DNA of 64,000 nt, from assembly GCF_002234595.1 (NCBI RefSeq), contig NZ_NMUL01000033.1:62001-126000 (forward strand). Direction: 5' to 3'. The stretch is from Amycolatopsis vastitatis (GTDB lineage Bacteria > Actinomycetota > Actinomycetes > Mycobacteriales > Pseudonocardiaceae). The notes under the pieces are model-generated. The model was not told the DNA's origin. It ran no database searches and saw nothing but the letters and a program-made list of their open reading frames with translations. The position numbers were made by a program, and so were the translations under genes. Positions 24,815 through 34,300 of this stretch are shown here, in pieces (the stretch's first letter is position 1; each line of letters starts with the position of its first letter).

Positions 24815-26280
24815 AGACCGTGCCCGGGCCGTCGGACCGCGTCGTCGTCGTGGGTGCGGGCCTCGCCGGCCTCGCCGCGGCAGTGCACCTCGCCGGGCGC
24901 GGCCGGGAGGTCACCGTCCTCGAACGCGACCCGGGCCCGGGTGGCCGCGCGGGGCGCGTCGAGCGCGACGGCTACCTGCTCGACACCGGCCCGACCGTGC
25001 TGACCATGCCGTCGATCCTGCGCGACACCTTCGCCGCGGTGGGCGCCGAACTCACCGCGGAACTACCACTGACACGGCTCGATCCGGCGTACGTCGCGCA
25101 GTTCGCCGATGGCAGCACGCTGCCCGTGCACACCGACGCGGACGCGATGACCGACGCGGTCCGCGAATTCGCCGGCCCGGCCGAGGCCGCGGGCTACACG
25201 CGGCTGCGCGACTGGCTCACGAAGCTCTACCACGCCGAGTTCGGCCGGTTCGTCGACGCGAACATCGACTCCCCGCTCGGCATGCTCCGGCCGGAGCTGG
25301 CCCGGCTGGTGGCCCTGGGCGGGTTCCGGCGGCTGGACGGCAAGGTCGGGCGGTTCCTGGCCGACGAGCGGCTGAAACGGGTGTTCACGTTCCAGGCGCT
25401 CTACGCGGGCGAGTCCCCGATGCGGGCGCTGGCCCTGTACGCGGTCATCTCGTACATGGACACCGTCGGCGGCGTGTACTTCCCGGCCGGTGGCATCGCG
25501 GCCCTGCCGCGCGCGCTGGAACGCGTCGCGGCCGGAGCGGGCGTGAAGTTCGGCTACGGCGACGCCGTGCACGCCCTGGAACGCCGCGGCGCCCGCGTCA
25601 CCGCCGTCCGGACCGCCTCCGGGGCGCGCTACCCGTGCGACGCCGTCGTCCTCACCACCGAACTTCCGGAGAGCTACCGGCTGCTCAGGCGGCGCCCGCG
25701 TCGCCCAGTGCCGCTCCGGGCCGCGCCGTCGGCGCTCGTCGTGCACGCCGGTGGCCGCGGCGGGCCCGCGGCGGTCGCGCACCACACGATCTCCTTCGGG
25801 CACGGCTGGCGGTCCACGTTCGACGAGCTGATCACTCAGGGGCGGCGGATGAGCGATCCGTCGCTGCTCGTCACGCGGCCGACCGCGACCGATCCCGGGC
25901 TCGCGCCGCCGGGGCGTCAGCTCTACTCCGTGCTCGCTCCCGTGCCCAACCTCGACCGCGGCCCGGCGGACCGGTCCGCCGGCCCGTACGCCGAGGAGGT
26001 GCTCGCCGTGGCCCGTGACCGGCTCCTGCCCGGCTTCGAGCCGGAGTTCACGCACGTGATCGGCCCGGCCGAATGGGCGGCCCGCGGCCTGGTCGCCGGG
26101 ACGCCGTTCAGCTACGCGCACTCGTTCGTCCAAACCGGACCGTTCCGCCCGCGGAACCTCCCGCGCGGCACGGACAACGTCGTCCTGGCCGGCGGTGCGA
26201 CGGTGCCGGGCGTCGGCGTGCCGACCGTGCTGATTTCCGGCAGGCTCGCCGCCGACCGCATCACCGGAGTGTCCCGATGA
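24811..26280 (+). CDS. crtI: Phytoene desaturase CrtI
   Basis: FAD-dependent conversion of phytoene to lycopene. The 489 residues contain VVVVGAGLAGLAAAVHLAGRG at 11-31, GGRAGRVERDGYLLDTGPTV, LERVAAGAGVKFGYG and the C-terminal DNVVLAGGATVPGVGVPTVL signature of carotenoid desaturases. ATG at 24811 overlaps the crtE stop by 4 nt; the crtB start overlaps its stop in the same way. The more divergent CrtI-like protein at 20148 presumably acts later in the pathway. Confidence 0.93.
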   Translation: MKTVPGPSDRVVVVGAGLAGLAAAVHLAGRGREVTVLERDPGPGGRAGRVERDGYLLDTGPTVLTMPSILRDTFAAVGAELTAELPLTRLDPAYVAQFADGSTLPVHTDADAMTDAVREFAGPAEAAGYTRLRDWLTKLYHAEFGRFVDANIDSPLGMLRPELARLVALGGFRRLDGKVGRFLADERLKRVFTFQALYAGESPMRALALYAVISYMDTVGGVYFPAGGIAALPRALERVAAGAGVKFGYGDAVHALERRGARVTAVRTASGARYPCDAVVLTTELPESYRLLRRRPRRPVPLRAAPSALVVHAGGRGGPAAVAHHTISFGHGWRSTFDELITQGRRMSDPSLLVTRPTATDPGLAPPGRQLYSVLAPVPNLDRGPADRSAGPYAEEVLAVARDRLLPGFEPEFTHVIGPAEWAARGLVAGTPFSYAHSFVQTGPFRPRNLPRGTDNVVLAGGATVPGVGVPTVLISGRLAADRITGVSR

Positions 26281-27239
26281 CCCGCCGCGAACTCGACGCC
26301 GCCGGCATCCGCGAACCGGGCCTGCGCTCGGCGTACACGTGGTGCCGCGAGCTCAACGCGCGGCACGGCCGGACGTACTTCCTGGCGACGCGGATGCTGA
26401 CCCCGGCGCAGCGGCCGGCGATCCACGCGCTCTACGGTTTCGCCCGGTGGCTCGACGACATCGTCGACGAGCCGGACGCCGACGCCACACCCGAATCGCT
26501 CGCCCAGCGCCTCCACGACGTCGAGACACGTTTCCTCACCGACCTCGACGCGCGCGCGAGCGACGACCCGCTGCTGACCGCCGTGATCGACACGGCGGCC
26601 CGGTACGCGTTGCCGGAGGCGTACTTCCGGGCCTTCTTCACGTCGATGCGGATGGACCTCACCGTCACCGGCTACGCCACCCGCGCCGACCTCGACACCT
26701 ACGTGCACGGCTCGGCCGAGGTGATCGGGCTGCAGGTGCTGCCGGTGCTCGGCACCGTCGCGCCCCGCGACGAGGCCGAACCGAGGGCCGCCGCGCTCGG
26801 CAAAGCGTTCCAGCTGACCAACTTCCTGCGTGACGTCGCCGAGGACCTCGTCCGCGGGCGCGTCTACCTGCCTGCCGACGAGCTGGCCGCGCACGGCGTC
26901 GACCGCGACCGGCTGGCGTGGTGTGCCCGGCACGGGCGGGCCGACCAGCCGGTCCGGGCCGCGATCCGGCACCAGGTCGCCGTGACCCGGGAGGTGTACG
27001 CCGAGGCCCGGCCCGGGATCGCGATGCTGCACCCGGTTTCCCGCCCGTGCGTGGCCACGGCGGCGGTCTTGTACGGGCAGATCCTCGACCGCATCGAAGA
27101 CGCCGGTCACGACGTCTTCGCCGGGCGCGCCACGGTGTCCCGAGGGCGGCGGCTGGCGGTTGCGTGCGGGGCGCTCGCCCGGACCCAGTGGGCCCGGCGG
27201 CGGCACCCGGCTCCCGCGCTTCCGGTGGCGGTGGGCTGA
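26277..27239 (+). CDS. crtB: Phytoene synthase CrtB
   Basis: Head-to-head condensation of two GGPP to phytoene. The 320 residues carry both Asp-rich sites of squalene/phytoene synthases: D60-D-I-V-D64 in ARWLDDIVDEP and the second in LTNFLRDVAEDLVRGRVYLP. Translationally coupled to crtI (ATGA). Followed after 1 nt by the lycopene cyclase subunits. Confidence 0.95.
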   Translation: MTRRELDAAGIREPGLRSAYTWCRELNARHGRTYFLATRMLTPAQRPAIHALYGFARWLDDIVDEPDADATPESLAQRLHDVETRFLTDLDARASDDPLLTAVIDTAARYALPEAYFRAFFTSMRMDLTVTGYATRADLDTYVHGSAEVIGLQVLPVLGTVAPRDEAEPRAAALGKAFQLTNFLRDVAEDLVRGRVYLPADELAAHGVDRDRLAWCARHGRADQPVRAAIRHQVAVTREVYAEARPGIAMLHPVSRPCVATAAVLYGQILDRIEDAGHDVFAGRATVSRGRRLAVACGALARTQWARRRHPAPALPVAVG

Positions 27240-27240
27240 C

Positions 27241-27582
27241 GTGGGCAAGGCGGAATACCTCGTCGTGCTGGCCGCTTGCGTCCTCGTCACGCTGCCGCTG
27301 GAGTTCGCCGGTGCGCGGGTCTACCGGCAGCCGCGGCGGCTGGCCCGCGCGGTGCTGCCGGTCGCGCTGGTGTTCCTCGGCTGGGACGCGCTGGCGATCG
27401 CCGGCGGGGTCTGGGACTACGCGCCCGGCCGCGTCACCGGGATCCGCGCCCCCTTCGCCGTGCCGCTCGAGGAGGTCCTGTTCTTCGTGGTGATCCCGAT
27501 CTGCGGCGTGCTGACCTTCGAGATCGTCGAGCTGACCCTCGCGGTGCTCCGGCGGCGCGTCCGGCAGGAGGCCCGCCGGTGA
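27241..27582 (+). CDS. crtYc: Lycopene cyclase subunit CrtYc
   Basis: A 113-residue membrane protein with three hydrophobic helices and the conserved motif PFAVPLEEVLFFVVIP of heterodimeric actinobacterial lycopene cyclases, in which CrtYc and CrtYd together close the ionone ring. The GTG start is 1 nt after the crtB stop, and the crtYd GTG overlaps its own stop. Ring type (beta or epsilon) cannot be read, but the CrtU gene downstream argues for beta. Confidence 0.92.
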   Translation: MGKAEYLVVLAACVLVTLPLEFAGARVYRQPRRLARAVLPVALVFLGWDALAIAGGVWDYAPGRVTGIRAPFAVPLEEVLFFVVIPICGVLTFEIVELTLAVLRRRVRQEARR

Positions 27583-27899
27583 TCCCGTGGGGTTACACCG
27601 TGCCCGCGGCCGCCGCGGTGGCCGCGGTCGTCCTCGCCGAGGTCTGCCTGCTGCGCACGGGTTTGTTCCGCCGTCCCGGCTACTGGGTCACGATCGTCAT
27701 CGTGACCGCCTTCCAGATCCCGGTCGACGGCCGGCTGACCAAGCTTTCCGACCCGGTCGTCCGCTACTCCCCGGCGCACATCACGAACTGGCGCTTCCCG
27801 TGGGACATCCCGGTCGAGGACTTCCTCTTCGGCTTCGCCCTGGTGACGGCCGTGCTGCTGGGATGGCAACGGGTCTCGCCCCGTGAGGAGCGATCATGA
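27579..27899 (+). CDS. crtYd: Lycopene cyclase subunit CrtYd
   Basis: A 106-residue membrane partner of CrtYc. The conserved sequence TNWRFPWDIPVEDFLFGFAL near the C terminus is the second half-site of this cyclase family. Starts with GTG overlapping the crtYc stop (GTGA) and ends in ATGA shared with the methyltransferase gene. Confidence 0.92.
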   Translation: MIPWGYTVPAAAAVAAVVLAEVCLLRTGLFRRPGYWVTIVIVTAFQIPVDGRLTKLSDPVVRYSPAHITNWRFPWDIPVEDFLFGFALVTAVLLGWQRVSPREERS

Positions 27900-28627
27900 G
27901 CGCGATGGGGAAGGACGGCCTGCCCCGCGGCAGCGTCCCGTCGGCCTTCGACGCCGAAGCGCGGTGGTACGACCGGTTGGTCGGCGCGAACCCCGGCTAC
28001 CACGAGCACCTCCGCCTTTCGGCGCGCCGGCTGCGACTGCCCGCGGGCGTGCCGGGCCTGCGGCTGCTCGACGCCGGCTGCGGCACCGGCGCGTCGACGG
28101 CCGCGTTGCTGTCCGTCGCCCCCGGGGCGCGGATCATCGCCTTCGACGCCTCGGCGGAGATGCTCGCGCGGGCCCGCGCGAAAGACTGGCCGGACGGCGT
28201 CGAATTCGTGCACACGCCCGTCGAAGAACTGAGCGGCATCCACGGGCCCTTCGACGCGATCCTCGCGGCGTACCTGCTGCGCAACCTGACCGAGCCGACC
28301 CGGCAGCTGCGGCGGCTGCGCGGGTTGCTGCGCCCCGGCGGGCGCATCGCGGTCCACGAATACTCCGTGCGCGACTCGCGGCGCGCCCGGTGGGTGTGGA
28401 ACGCCGTGTGCGCGGGCGTGATCATTCCGCTCGGCAAGGCCACCACCGGCGACGCGACGCTGTACCGCCACCTGCGCCGCAGCGTGCTGGAGTTCGACGG
28501 GCTCGGCGCACTGTGCCGCCGGCTCTCCGACGCCGGGTTCACCGACGTCCGGACCGCCTCGATGCCCGGCTGGCAGCAGGGCATCGTCCACACTGTCGTC
28601 GGCACGAACCCGCAGGAGGAACCGTGA
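27896..28627 (+). CDS. Class I SAM-dependent methyltransferase of the carotenoid operon
   Basis: A 243-residue methyltransferase with motif I LRLLDAGCGTGASTAALL (about residues 55-72), IIAFDASAEMLARARAKDW and AAYLLRNLT. Streptomyces isorenieratene clusters contain a methyltransferase (CrtT/CrtV region) at a comparable position; its exact role there is not settled. Coupled to crtYd by ATGA and to crtU by GTGA, so it is clearly part of the operon. Confidence 0.85.
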   Translation: MSAMGKDGLPRGSVPSAFDAEARWYDRLVGANPGYHEHLRLSARRLRLPAGVPGLRLLDAGCGTGASTAALLSVAPGARIIAFDASAEMLARARAKDWPDGVEFVHTPVEELSGIHGPFDAILAAYLLRNLTEPTRQLRRLRGLLRPGGRIAVHEYSVRDSRRARWVWNAVCAGVIIPLGKATTGDATLYRHLRRSVLEFDGLGALCRRLSDAGFTDVRTASMPGWQQGIVHTVVGTNPQEEP

Positions 28628-30150
28628 CCCTCCCTCTCGGCACCGACCCCCGGATGGTGACGCGGCCGGCCCCCGCGGGCCTGGCCGACGCCGGGCTGCT
28701 CGGCAGGCGCCCGGCCGTGGCGGTCGTCGGCGGGGGCATCGCGGGCCTGACCGCGGCGACCGGGCTGGCCGAGCGCGGGGTCACCGTGACGCTGTTCGAG
28801 CGGGAGGACCACCTCGGCGGACGGGTCGGCGGCTGGGCCGACCGGCTGCCGGACGGCACCGCGGTCACGATGAGCCGGGGCTTCCACGCCTTCTTCCGCC
28901 AGTACTACAACTTGCGGTCGCTGCTCACGCGCACCGATCCCCGGCTGGACCGGCTGACGCCGCTGGCCGACTACCCGCTGCTGGACGCCCAGGGGCGCAC
29001 GGACACCTTCGCCGGTCTCCCCCGGACCCCGCCGTGGAACGCGCTCGCGTTCGCCTGGCGCAGCCCGACCTTCACCCCGCGGGACCTGGTGCGCATCAAC
29101 GGCCGGGGCGCGCTGCCGCTGGCGACGGTGAGCGTCCCGGAGACCTACCACCGGCTCGACGCCATCGACGCGGCGAGCTTCCTCGAAGCGATCAACTTCC
29201 CGGAAGCCGCGAAGCACCTGGCGTTCGAGGTCTTCTCCCGGAGCTTCTTCGCCGATCCCCGCGAGCTGTCCGCGGCGGAGCTGGCGACCATGTTCCACCT
29301 GTACTTCCTGGGCTCCAGCGAAGGTCTCGTGTTCGACGTGCCCACCGAGCCGTTCCCCCAGGCGCTGTGGGACCCGCTGGCCGGCTACCTCGGCGATCGC
29401 CGGGTGAGCATCCGGACCGGCACCGCGGTGGCGTCGCTCGAACGCACTCCCGACGGCTTCGCGGTCACGACCGCGGACGGGACCGCGCAGTTCGACGCCG
29501 TCGTGCTCGCCTGCGACGTGCCCGGGCTGCGCGAGATCGTCGCCGCGTCTCCCACGGTCGGCACTTCGTCGTGGCGAGCTGCCGTCACGGGATTGCGCAC
29601 GGCACCGCCGTTCCTCGTCCGCCGGCTCTGGCTCGACCGGCCCGTCGCCGCCGCCCGGCCGCCGTTCCTGGGCACCGGGAGCGTGCCGCCGCTGGACAAC
29701 ATCAGCGTGCTCGACCGCTACGAGGGCGAGGCACGGCGGTGGGCCGCCCGCACCGGCGGGTCGGTGGTAGAGTTGCACGCCTATGCGGCCACGACCGGAG
29801 AGCACCTCGGGAAGGCCCTGGACGAACGGCTCCACGAGATCTACCCCGAGACCCTCGACGCGCGCGTCATCGGCTCGATTTCGCTGTGGCGCGAGGACTG
29901 CCCGCTCTTCGGGTTGGGCGACTTCGCGCGCCGCCCGACGGTCGAAACGCCGGACCCGGCGCTGGCGCTGGCCGGCGACGGCGTGCGGATCGACCTTCCG
30001 GTCGCGCTGATGGAACGCGCGGCCACCACCGGCTGGGCCGCCGCGAACAGGCTCCTCGCGGGCTGGGGACTCGCCGGGCACCCGGTGCGCTCGGTGCCCA
30101 ACCGGGGCCGGATCGGCCTGCTGAACCGCCTGGCCGCGGGCCGCCGCTGA
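28624..30150 (+). CDS. crtU: CrtU-type carotene desaturase/methyltransferase (aromatic ring former)
   Basis: A 508-residue FAD-motif protein (VAVVGGGIAGLTAATGLAERG) with the CrtU family features SRGFHAFFRQYYNLRSLLT, SFLEAINFPEAAKHLAFEVF and MFHLYFLGSSEGLVFDVP. CrtU converts beta-ionone rings to aromatic phi/chi rings during isorenieratene or chlorobactene synthesis. GTG start overlaps the methyltransferase stop; its TGA shares one base with the ATG of the truncated gene that follows. Confidence 0.9.
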   Translation: MTLPLGTDPRMVTRPAPAGLADAGLLGRRPAVAVVGGGIAGLTAATGLAERGVTVTLFEREDHLGGRVGGWADRLPDGTAVTMSRGFHAFFRQYYNLRSLLTRTDPRLDRLTPLADYPLLDAQGRTDTFAGLPRTPPWNALAFAWRSPTFTPRDLVRINGRGALPLATVSVPETYHRLDAIDAASFLEAINFPEAAKHLAFEVFSRSFFADPRELSAAELATMFHLYFLGSSEGLVFDVPTEPFPQALWDPLAGYLGDRRVSIRTGTAVASLERTPDGFAVTTADGTAQFDAVVLACDVPGLREIVAASPTVGTSSWRAAVTGLRTAPPFLVRRLWLDRPVAAARPPFLGTGSVPPLDNISVLDRYEGEARRWAARTGGSVVELHAYAATTGEHLGKALDERLHEIYPETLDARVIGSISLWREDCPLFGLGDFARRPTVETPDPALALAGDGVRIDLPVALMERAATTGWAAANRLLAGWGLAGHPVRSVPNRGRIGLLNRLAAGRR

Positions 30151-30548
30151 TGGGGCACCACGAAACGGACGTCGTCATCGCCGGCGCGGGCCTCGCCGGC
30201 CTCGCCGCCGCGGTGACGCTGCACCGGGCCGGCGTGCCGTGCGCGGTGCTGGAAGCGTCCGACGACGTCGGCGGCCGCGTGCGCACCGACGTCGTCGACG
30301 GCTTCCGCCTCGACCGCGGGTTCCAGGTCCTCAACCCGGCCTACCCGGCGATCCGGCGCCGGCTCCTGACCCGGGATCACAGTTCGCGGGCCGAGTCCGT
30401 GCCGCCACCGGTGGTCACCAGCAGCGCGCTCCAGGCCGCGGCCGGGCTGATGTTGAGCAGGACCGCGCGGTCGCCGTCGGTGAACTGGCCCTTCTCACAC
30501 ACACTCGACAGGTTGAAGAACACGTCGTTCGGGCCGAGGTGGCCATAG
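30150..30548 (+). pseudogene. 3'-truncated FAD-dependent amine-oxidase-like gene at the carotenoid/NRPS junction
   Basis: The first about 73 codons encode a normal FAD-binding N terminus (VVIAGAGLAGLAAAVTLHRAG, then GGRVRTDVVDGFRLDRGFQV and NPAYPAIRRRLL). Family members are about 400 residues. After roughly 30370 the reading frame enters the antisense of the KAS III-like gene, whose stop is at 30377, and ends in meaningless sequence at 30548. A comparable FAD oxidoreductase follows the carotenoid genes in Streptomyces. The gene was cut when the NRPS/PKS cluster and the carotenoid island were joined. No insertion-sequence end is visible at the joint. Confidence 0.85.
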
Positions 30549-31366
30549 CGCGCCAGATTCTCCGGGCACACCGGGGAAATCGGGGCGCCGATCGCTTCCG
30601 ACCAGTTTCGGAACGCGGCCGTCGACAGGTTCTGCGTGAGGTAGCACGTGATGTCGGCCGGGGCGAGGCCGTTGCGGTCCAGGAGGCGGGTCACCAGGGA
30701 CCGCAGCCGGTTGCGCGTCTCCACCGCCAGCCGGAACGAGTACGCCGCCTGGTCGGTGCATTCCTCCCGCCAGCGCGGGAACGGCTCGTCGCGGTACTCG
30801 ACGTGGAACAGGTCCGCGTACGCGCCGTTCGTCTCCAACAGGATGTCCCGGATCCGGACCGGGCCGCTGCGGCCCAGCAGCAGCGCGCCTCCGCTGTCGC
30901 CGTTGACCGTGACGGGATGGCGGTAGCGGCCCGGGGTCGCCGGCTTGCTTCCGTGCAGTACCAGCACGTTCGCCAGGTCCGGGTCGGCGCGCAGCAGCCC
31001 GCTCGCGGCGAGCAGGGCCGGGGTGAGCGACGCGCAGCCGAGGCCGCCGACCGAAAACGCCATCGCCCGCCCGGCGCCCAGCATCTCCTGCAGCCGGGTC
31101 GCTTCCGAGCTGACCAGCGTCTGCGGCGCCCGGGGCTCCACCGTCAGGACGACGTCGACGTCGCGGGCGTCGAGGCCGGCGGTGGCGAGCGCGCGCCGGC
31201 CCGCCCTTGCGGCCAGGTCGGCCGCGGTGAGCGTGTCGTCGGCGGGCACGCGGTCGATGCCCAGCGCGTCGCAAGTGGCGCGTTCGGCATCGGACAGCGA
31301 GGGCAGCTCCGAGACGGCCAGGGACGTTTCCGGCAGGTACCACGCCGACGCGGCGAGGGCGATCAC
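30377..31366 (-). CDS. KAS III-like (FabH-related) protein ending the NRPS/PKS operon
   Basis: A 329-residue thiolase-fold protein. The cysteine is C111 in VGGLGCASLTPAL. Aligned by eye to FabH, the catalytic His position (PHQAN) reads T244-Q in CYLTQNLST, and the Asn position (YGNTS) reads H276 in YGHLG. Such atypical KAS III proteins are known to act as acyltransferases or ester-forming enzymes rather than decarboxylating condensing enzymes. GTG start overlaps the PKS-NRPS stop (GTGA), so it is made with the megasynthase and may load, transfer or release the chain, since no thioesterase is present. Confidence 0.8.
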   Translation of the reverse strand: MIALAASAWYLPETSLAVSELPSLSDAERATCDALGIDRVPADDTLTAADLAARAGRRALATAGLDARDVDVVLTVEPRAPQTLVSSEATRLQEMLGAGRAMAFSVGGLGCASLTPALLAASGLLRADPDLANVLVLHGSKPATPGRYRHPVTVNGDSGGALLLGRSGPVRIRDILLETNGAYADLFHVEYRDEPFPRWREECTDQAAYSFRLAVETRNRLRSLVTRLLDRNGLAPADITCYLTQNLSTAAFRNWSEAIGAPISPVCPENLARYGHLGPNDVFFNLSSVCEKGQFTDGDRAVLLNISPAAAWSALLVTTGGGTDSAREL

Positions 31367-34300
31367 GTGATCGCCGCAGGGGAAAGCTCCTCGAAGGCGC
31401 CCATGATCTCGTCGGCGAGGGCGTCCATCCGGTCCTGGCCGACGCCACCGGCCACCGCCAGCCGCAGCGCGCCTTCGCGCACCGCGGTTGTCACGACCAG
31501 CGGGAACCACGACGCGACCGCGCGTTTGAGGCTCAGCGACAGGTCCCAGCGGGTCCGCAGCAGGCGGACGCCGGAGTCGAACGCGCGGGCGTCGCTCGGC
31601 CCGTGGAGCACGAGGACCTCCGGTTCACCCAGTGCGCGCAGCCGGGCGGTTCCGGGCGAGTCCGGCGAGAGGTGACGCAGCATCCCGTAGCCGACGCCGT
31701 CGTTCGGCACGGACCGGATGCGGTCGGCGATCTCCGGCAGGCAGTCCCGGGCCGTGGTCCCCCGTTCGACCGGCAGGACCAGCGGGTGCAGGGTGGTGAA
31801 CCAGCCCACCGACGGGCCGCGGCCGGCCAGCCGGAACGGGTTGGGGGTCGACTCCCCCTCCGTCATCATGAACGCGCTCGGCGTGTCCTGCCAGCGGGCG
31901 AGGCCGCACGCCACCGCGCACAGCGCCGCCTCGCGGCCGTGCGCGGCCCCGGCGGACAGCACCCGCGCGAGCTCCGGGTGCTCCAGTGTCCGGCTGGTGA
32001 TGTCGTCGCCGGGCGGGCTGCCGATCGTCCCGGCGTCCGCGCCGGCCCGCAGGGTCGCCGTCCAGTAGGTCAGCTCCGCCGCGAGCTCGTCGGAGGTCGC
32101 CATGGCCCGCAGGTGCTCGGCCCACTCGCGCCACCGCGGTGGCCGGGGCGCCGGGTCCGGGGTCCGGCCCGCCGTGAGGTCGCCGAGCAGCACGTCGAGG
32201 TCGTCCAGGACGACCACAGTGGACATGTTGTCGAAGACGAAGTGGTTGACCAGCAACACGAGCAGGCCGCCGCGGGCGCGGCCGCGGTCGTAGTGGCGGA
32301 CGCGGAACAGCGGCCCGCGCGCGGGGTCCATCTCCGCCTTCATCGCCTGGCAGTCGTCCAAGACGATGGCGAGCTCCTCGTCGTCGCTCAGCGGCGGGAG
32401 GACCACGGCGTCGAACACGTCCGCCACGGTCATGGTCCCGACCTCGAGCCGGGTGCCCAGTGCGTTGCGCCGCAACCGGTAGCGCAGGGGTTCGTGCATC
32501 GCCAGGAGGTGCCCGACCGCCGTCCGGATCGCGGCCGCGCCGACCTCGGGCGTGGTTTCCACCGTGTGCACGTCGACGAAGTCCCCGGCCTCGTCCGGCA
32601 GCCGGTGCAGGAAGCTGTGCATGATCGGGGTCGGCGGGATCGCCCGGGCCGGCTCCGGCACCGCCGGCACCGCCGAGACCGCCGTCGGCACCGGCACCGC
32701 GGCCGGGCCGTCGACGACCGCCGCCCGCGCCAGTTCGCCGAGGGTGCGGCACTGCAGCAGCTGCTGCGGGGTGAAGTGGACGCCTTCCTTCGCCGCCCGC
32801 GCGGCGACCCGGACGCCGAGGACCGAATCGCCCCCGAGGTCGAAGAAGTTGTCCTTCGGCGACACCGGGTGGTCGGTCAGCAGGTCCGCGCAGAGCGTGG
32901 TGAGGACCCGTTCGGCGTGGCCGAGCGTCTCACTGTCCACAAAGGAATGTTCGGTCATGGTGGGCTCACTGCTCCGATGGGTGGTGGCGGGGCGCGGCTC
33001 GCCGTCGAGGGCCGCGACGGCGCTGAGCGGGACGTCCGGTTCGCGCAGCAGGACGTCGAGCAGGCCCGGCAGCAGGCGGGCGAGCGCCTCCGCCGTCTCC
33101 CGGTCGAAGAGCGCCGTCGCGTATTCGAAGTACCCGTCCATCGGCCCGTCCTGCTGGTCGACCACGCCGACGGTCAGGTCGAACTTCGCGGTGCCCGGTG
33201 CGATCCCGGCGATCCGGCCGCTGCCGGAGTACTGCGAGCAGCCGAGGCCGCCGAGCTCCGCGGTGTCCTGCAGGACGTTCTGGTAGGTGTAGGCCACGTC
33301 GAACAGCGGCTGGCGGCCGGGCTCGCGCGGCCCGCACACCGCCGAGACGATCTTTTCCAGCGGGATCTCCTCGTGGTCGAGCACCTTCGCGACGGTGTCC
33401 GCGCAGCGCCGGACCAGGTCGGTGAACGACAGAGACCCGTCGACGCGCGTGCGGAACGGCGGCAGGTTGTTGAAGTACCCGATGAGGTCGTGCGTCGCCG
33501 GGTGCGTCCGGCCCGAGGTGCCCACCCCGACGACGACGTCGGTGAGCCCGGCCCAGCGGTGCAGGAGGGCGTCGACCAGCGCGAGCATCGTGACGAACGT
33601 CGTCACGCCGTGCTCGCGGCTGAACCGGCGGGCGGCCTCGGCGGCCGCCGCGTCCACGGTGAACTCCACCAGGTCGCCCTCGAAGGTCTGGACCGCCGGG
33701 CGGGGCCGGTCCAGCGGCAGTTCCGCGACCGGCGGGCCGGCCAGCTCGGCGCGCCAGAACTCCAGGCCGCGCTCCAGCGTCTCGCCGGTCAGCCGCTCCC
33801 GTTGCCAGGCCGCGAAGTCGGCGTACTGGAACGGCAGCTCGGGCAGCTCCGGCTCGCGGGCGGCCAACCGCGCCCGGTACAGCTCGGAGAAGTCGCGGAA
33901 GAACACCGTCGGCGACCAGCCGTCGAAGACGATGTGGTGGTAGGTCCACACCAGGACGTGGTCGTCCTCGGCCAGGCGCAGCAGGGTGACGCGCATCAGC
34001 GGCCCGGCGGCCAGGTCGAACGGTCGGACGGCCTCCAGCTCGATCAGCTCGTGCGCCGCCTCGTGCCGGGCGGGTTCGGGCAGCGTGCTCAGGTCGCGCA
34101 CGACGAGCCGGGGCGGGGTCTCGACGAGCCGGACGAACGGCACGCCGTCGTCGCTGGGGATGCAGGTGCGCAGAATCTCGTGCCGGGCGACCAGGTCGTC
34201 CACCGCGCCCGCCAGCGCGGCCTCGTCGAGCGGGCCGGACAACCGCAGGTCGTGGGGGATGTTGTAGAGCGCGGTGCCGGGGTTCAGCCGGTCCAGGTAC

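Noticed and set aside
30360..30380. Insertion-sequence or attachment-site scar at the carotenoid/NRPS junction
   Set aside because: I found no inverted terminal repeat, target duplication, tRNA gene or integrase at either end of the cluster (30370 or 48142).
31364..31366. Long N-terminal extension of the KAS III-like protein to 377 residues (from 31510)
   Set aside because: The extension is antisense-free but lies entirely inside the PKS-NRPS coding sequence in another frame and is Arg/Gly-rich; the GTG at 31366 overlapping the PKS stop is the credible start.
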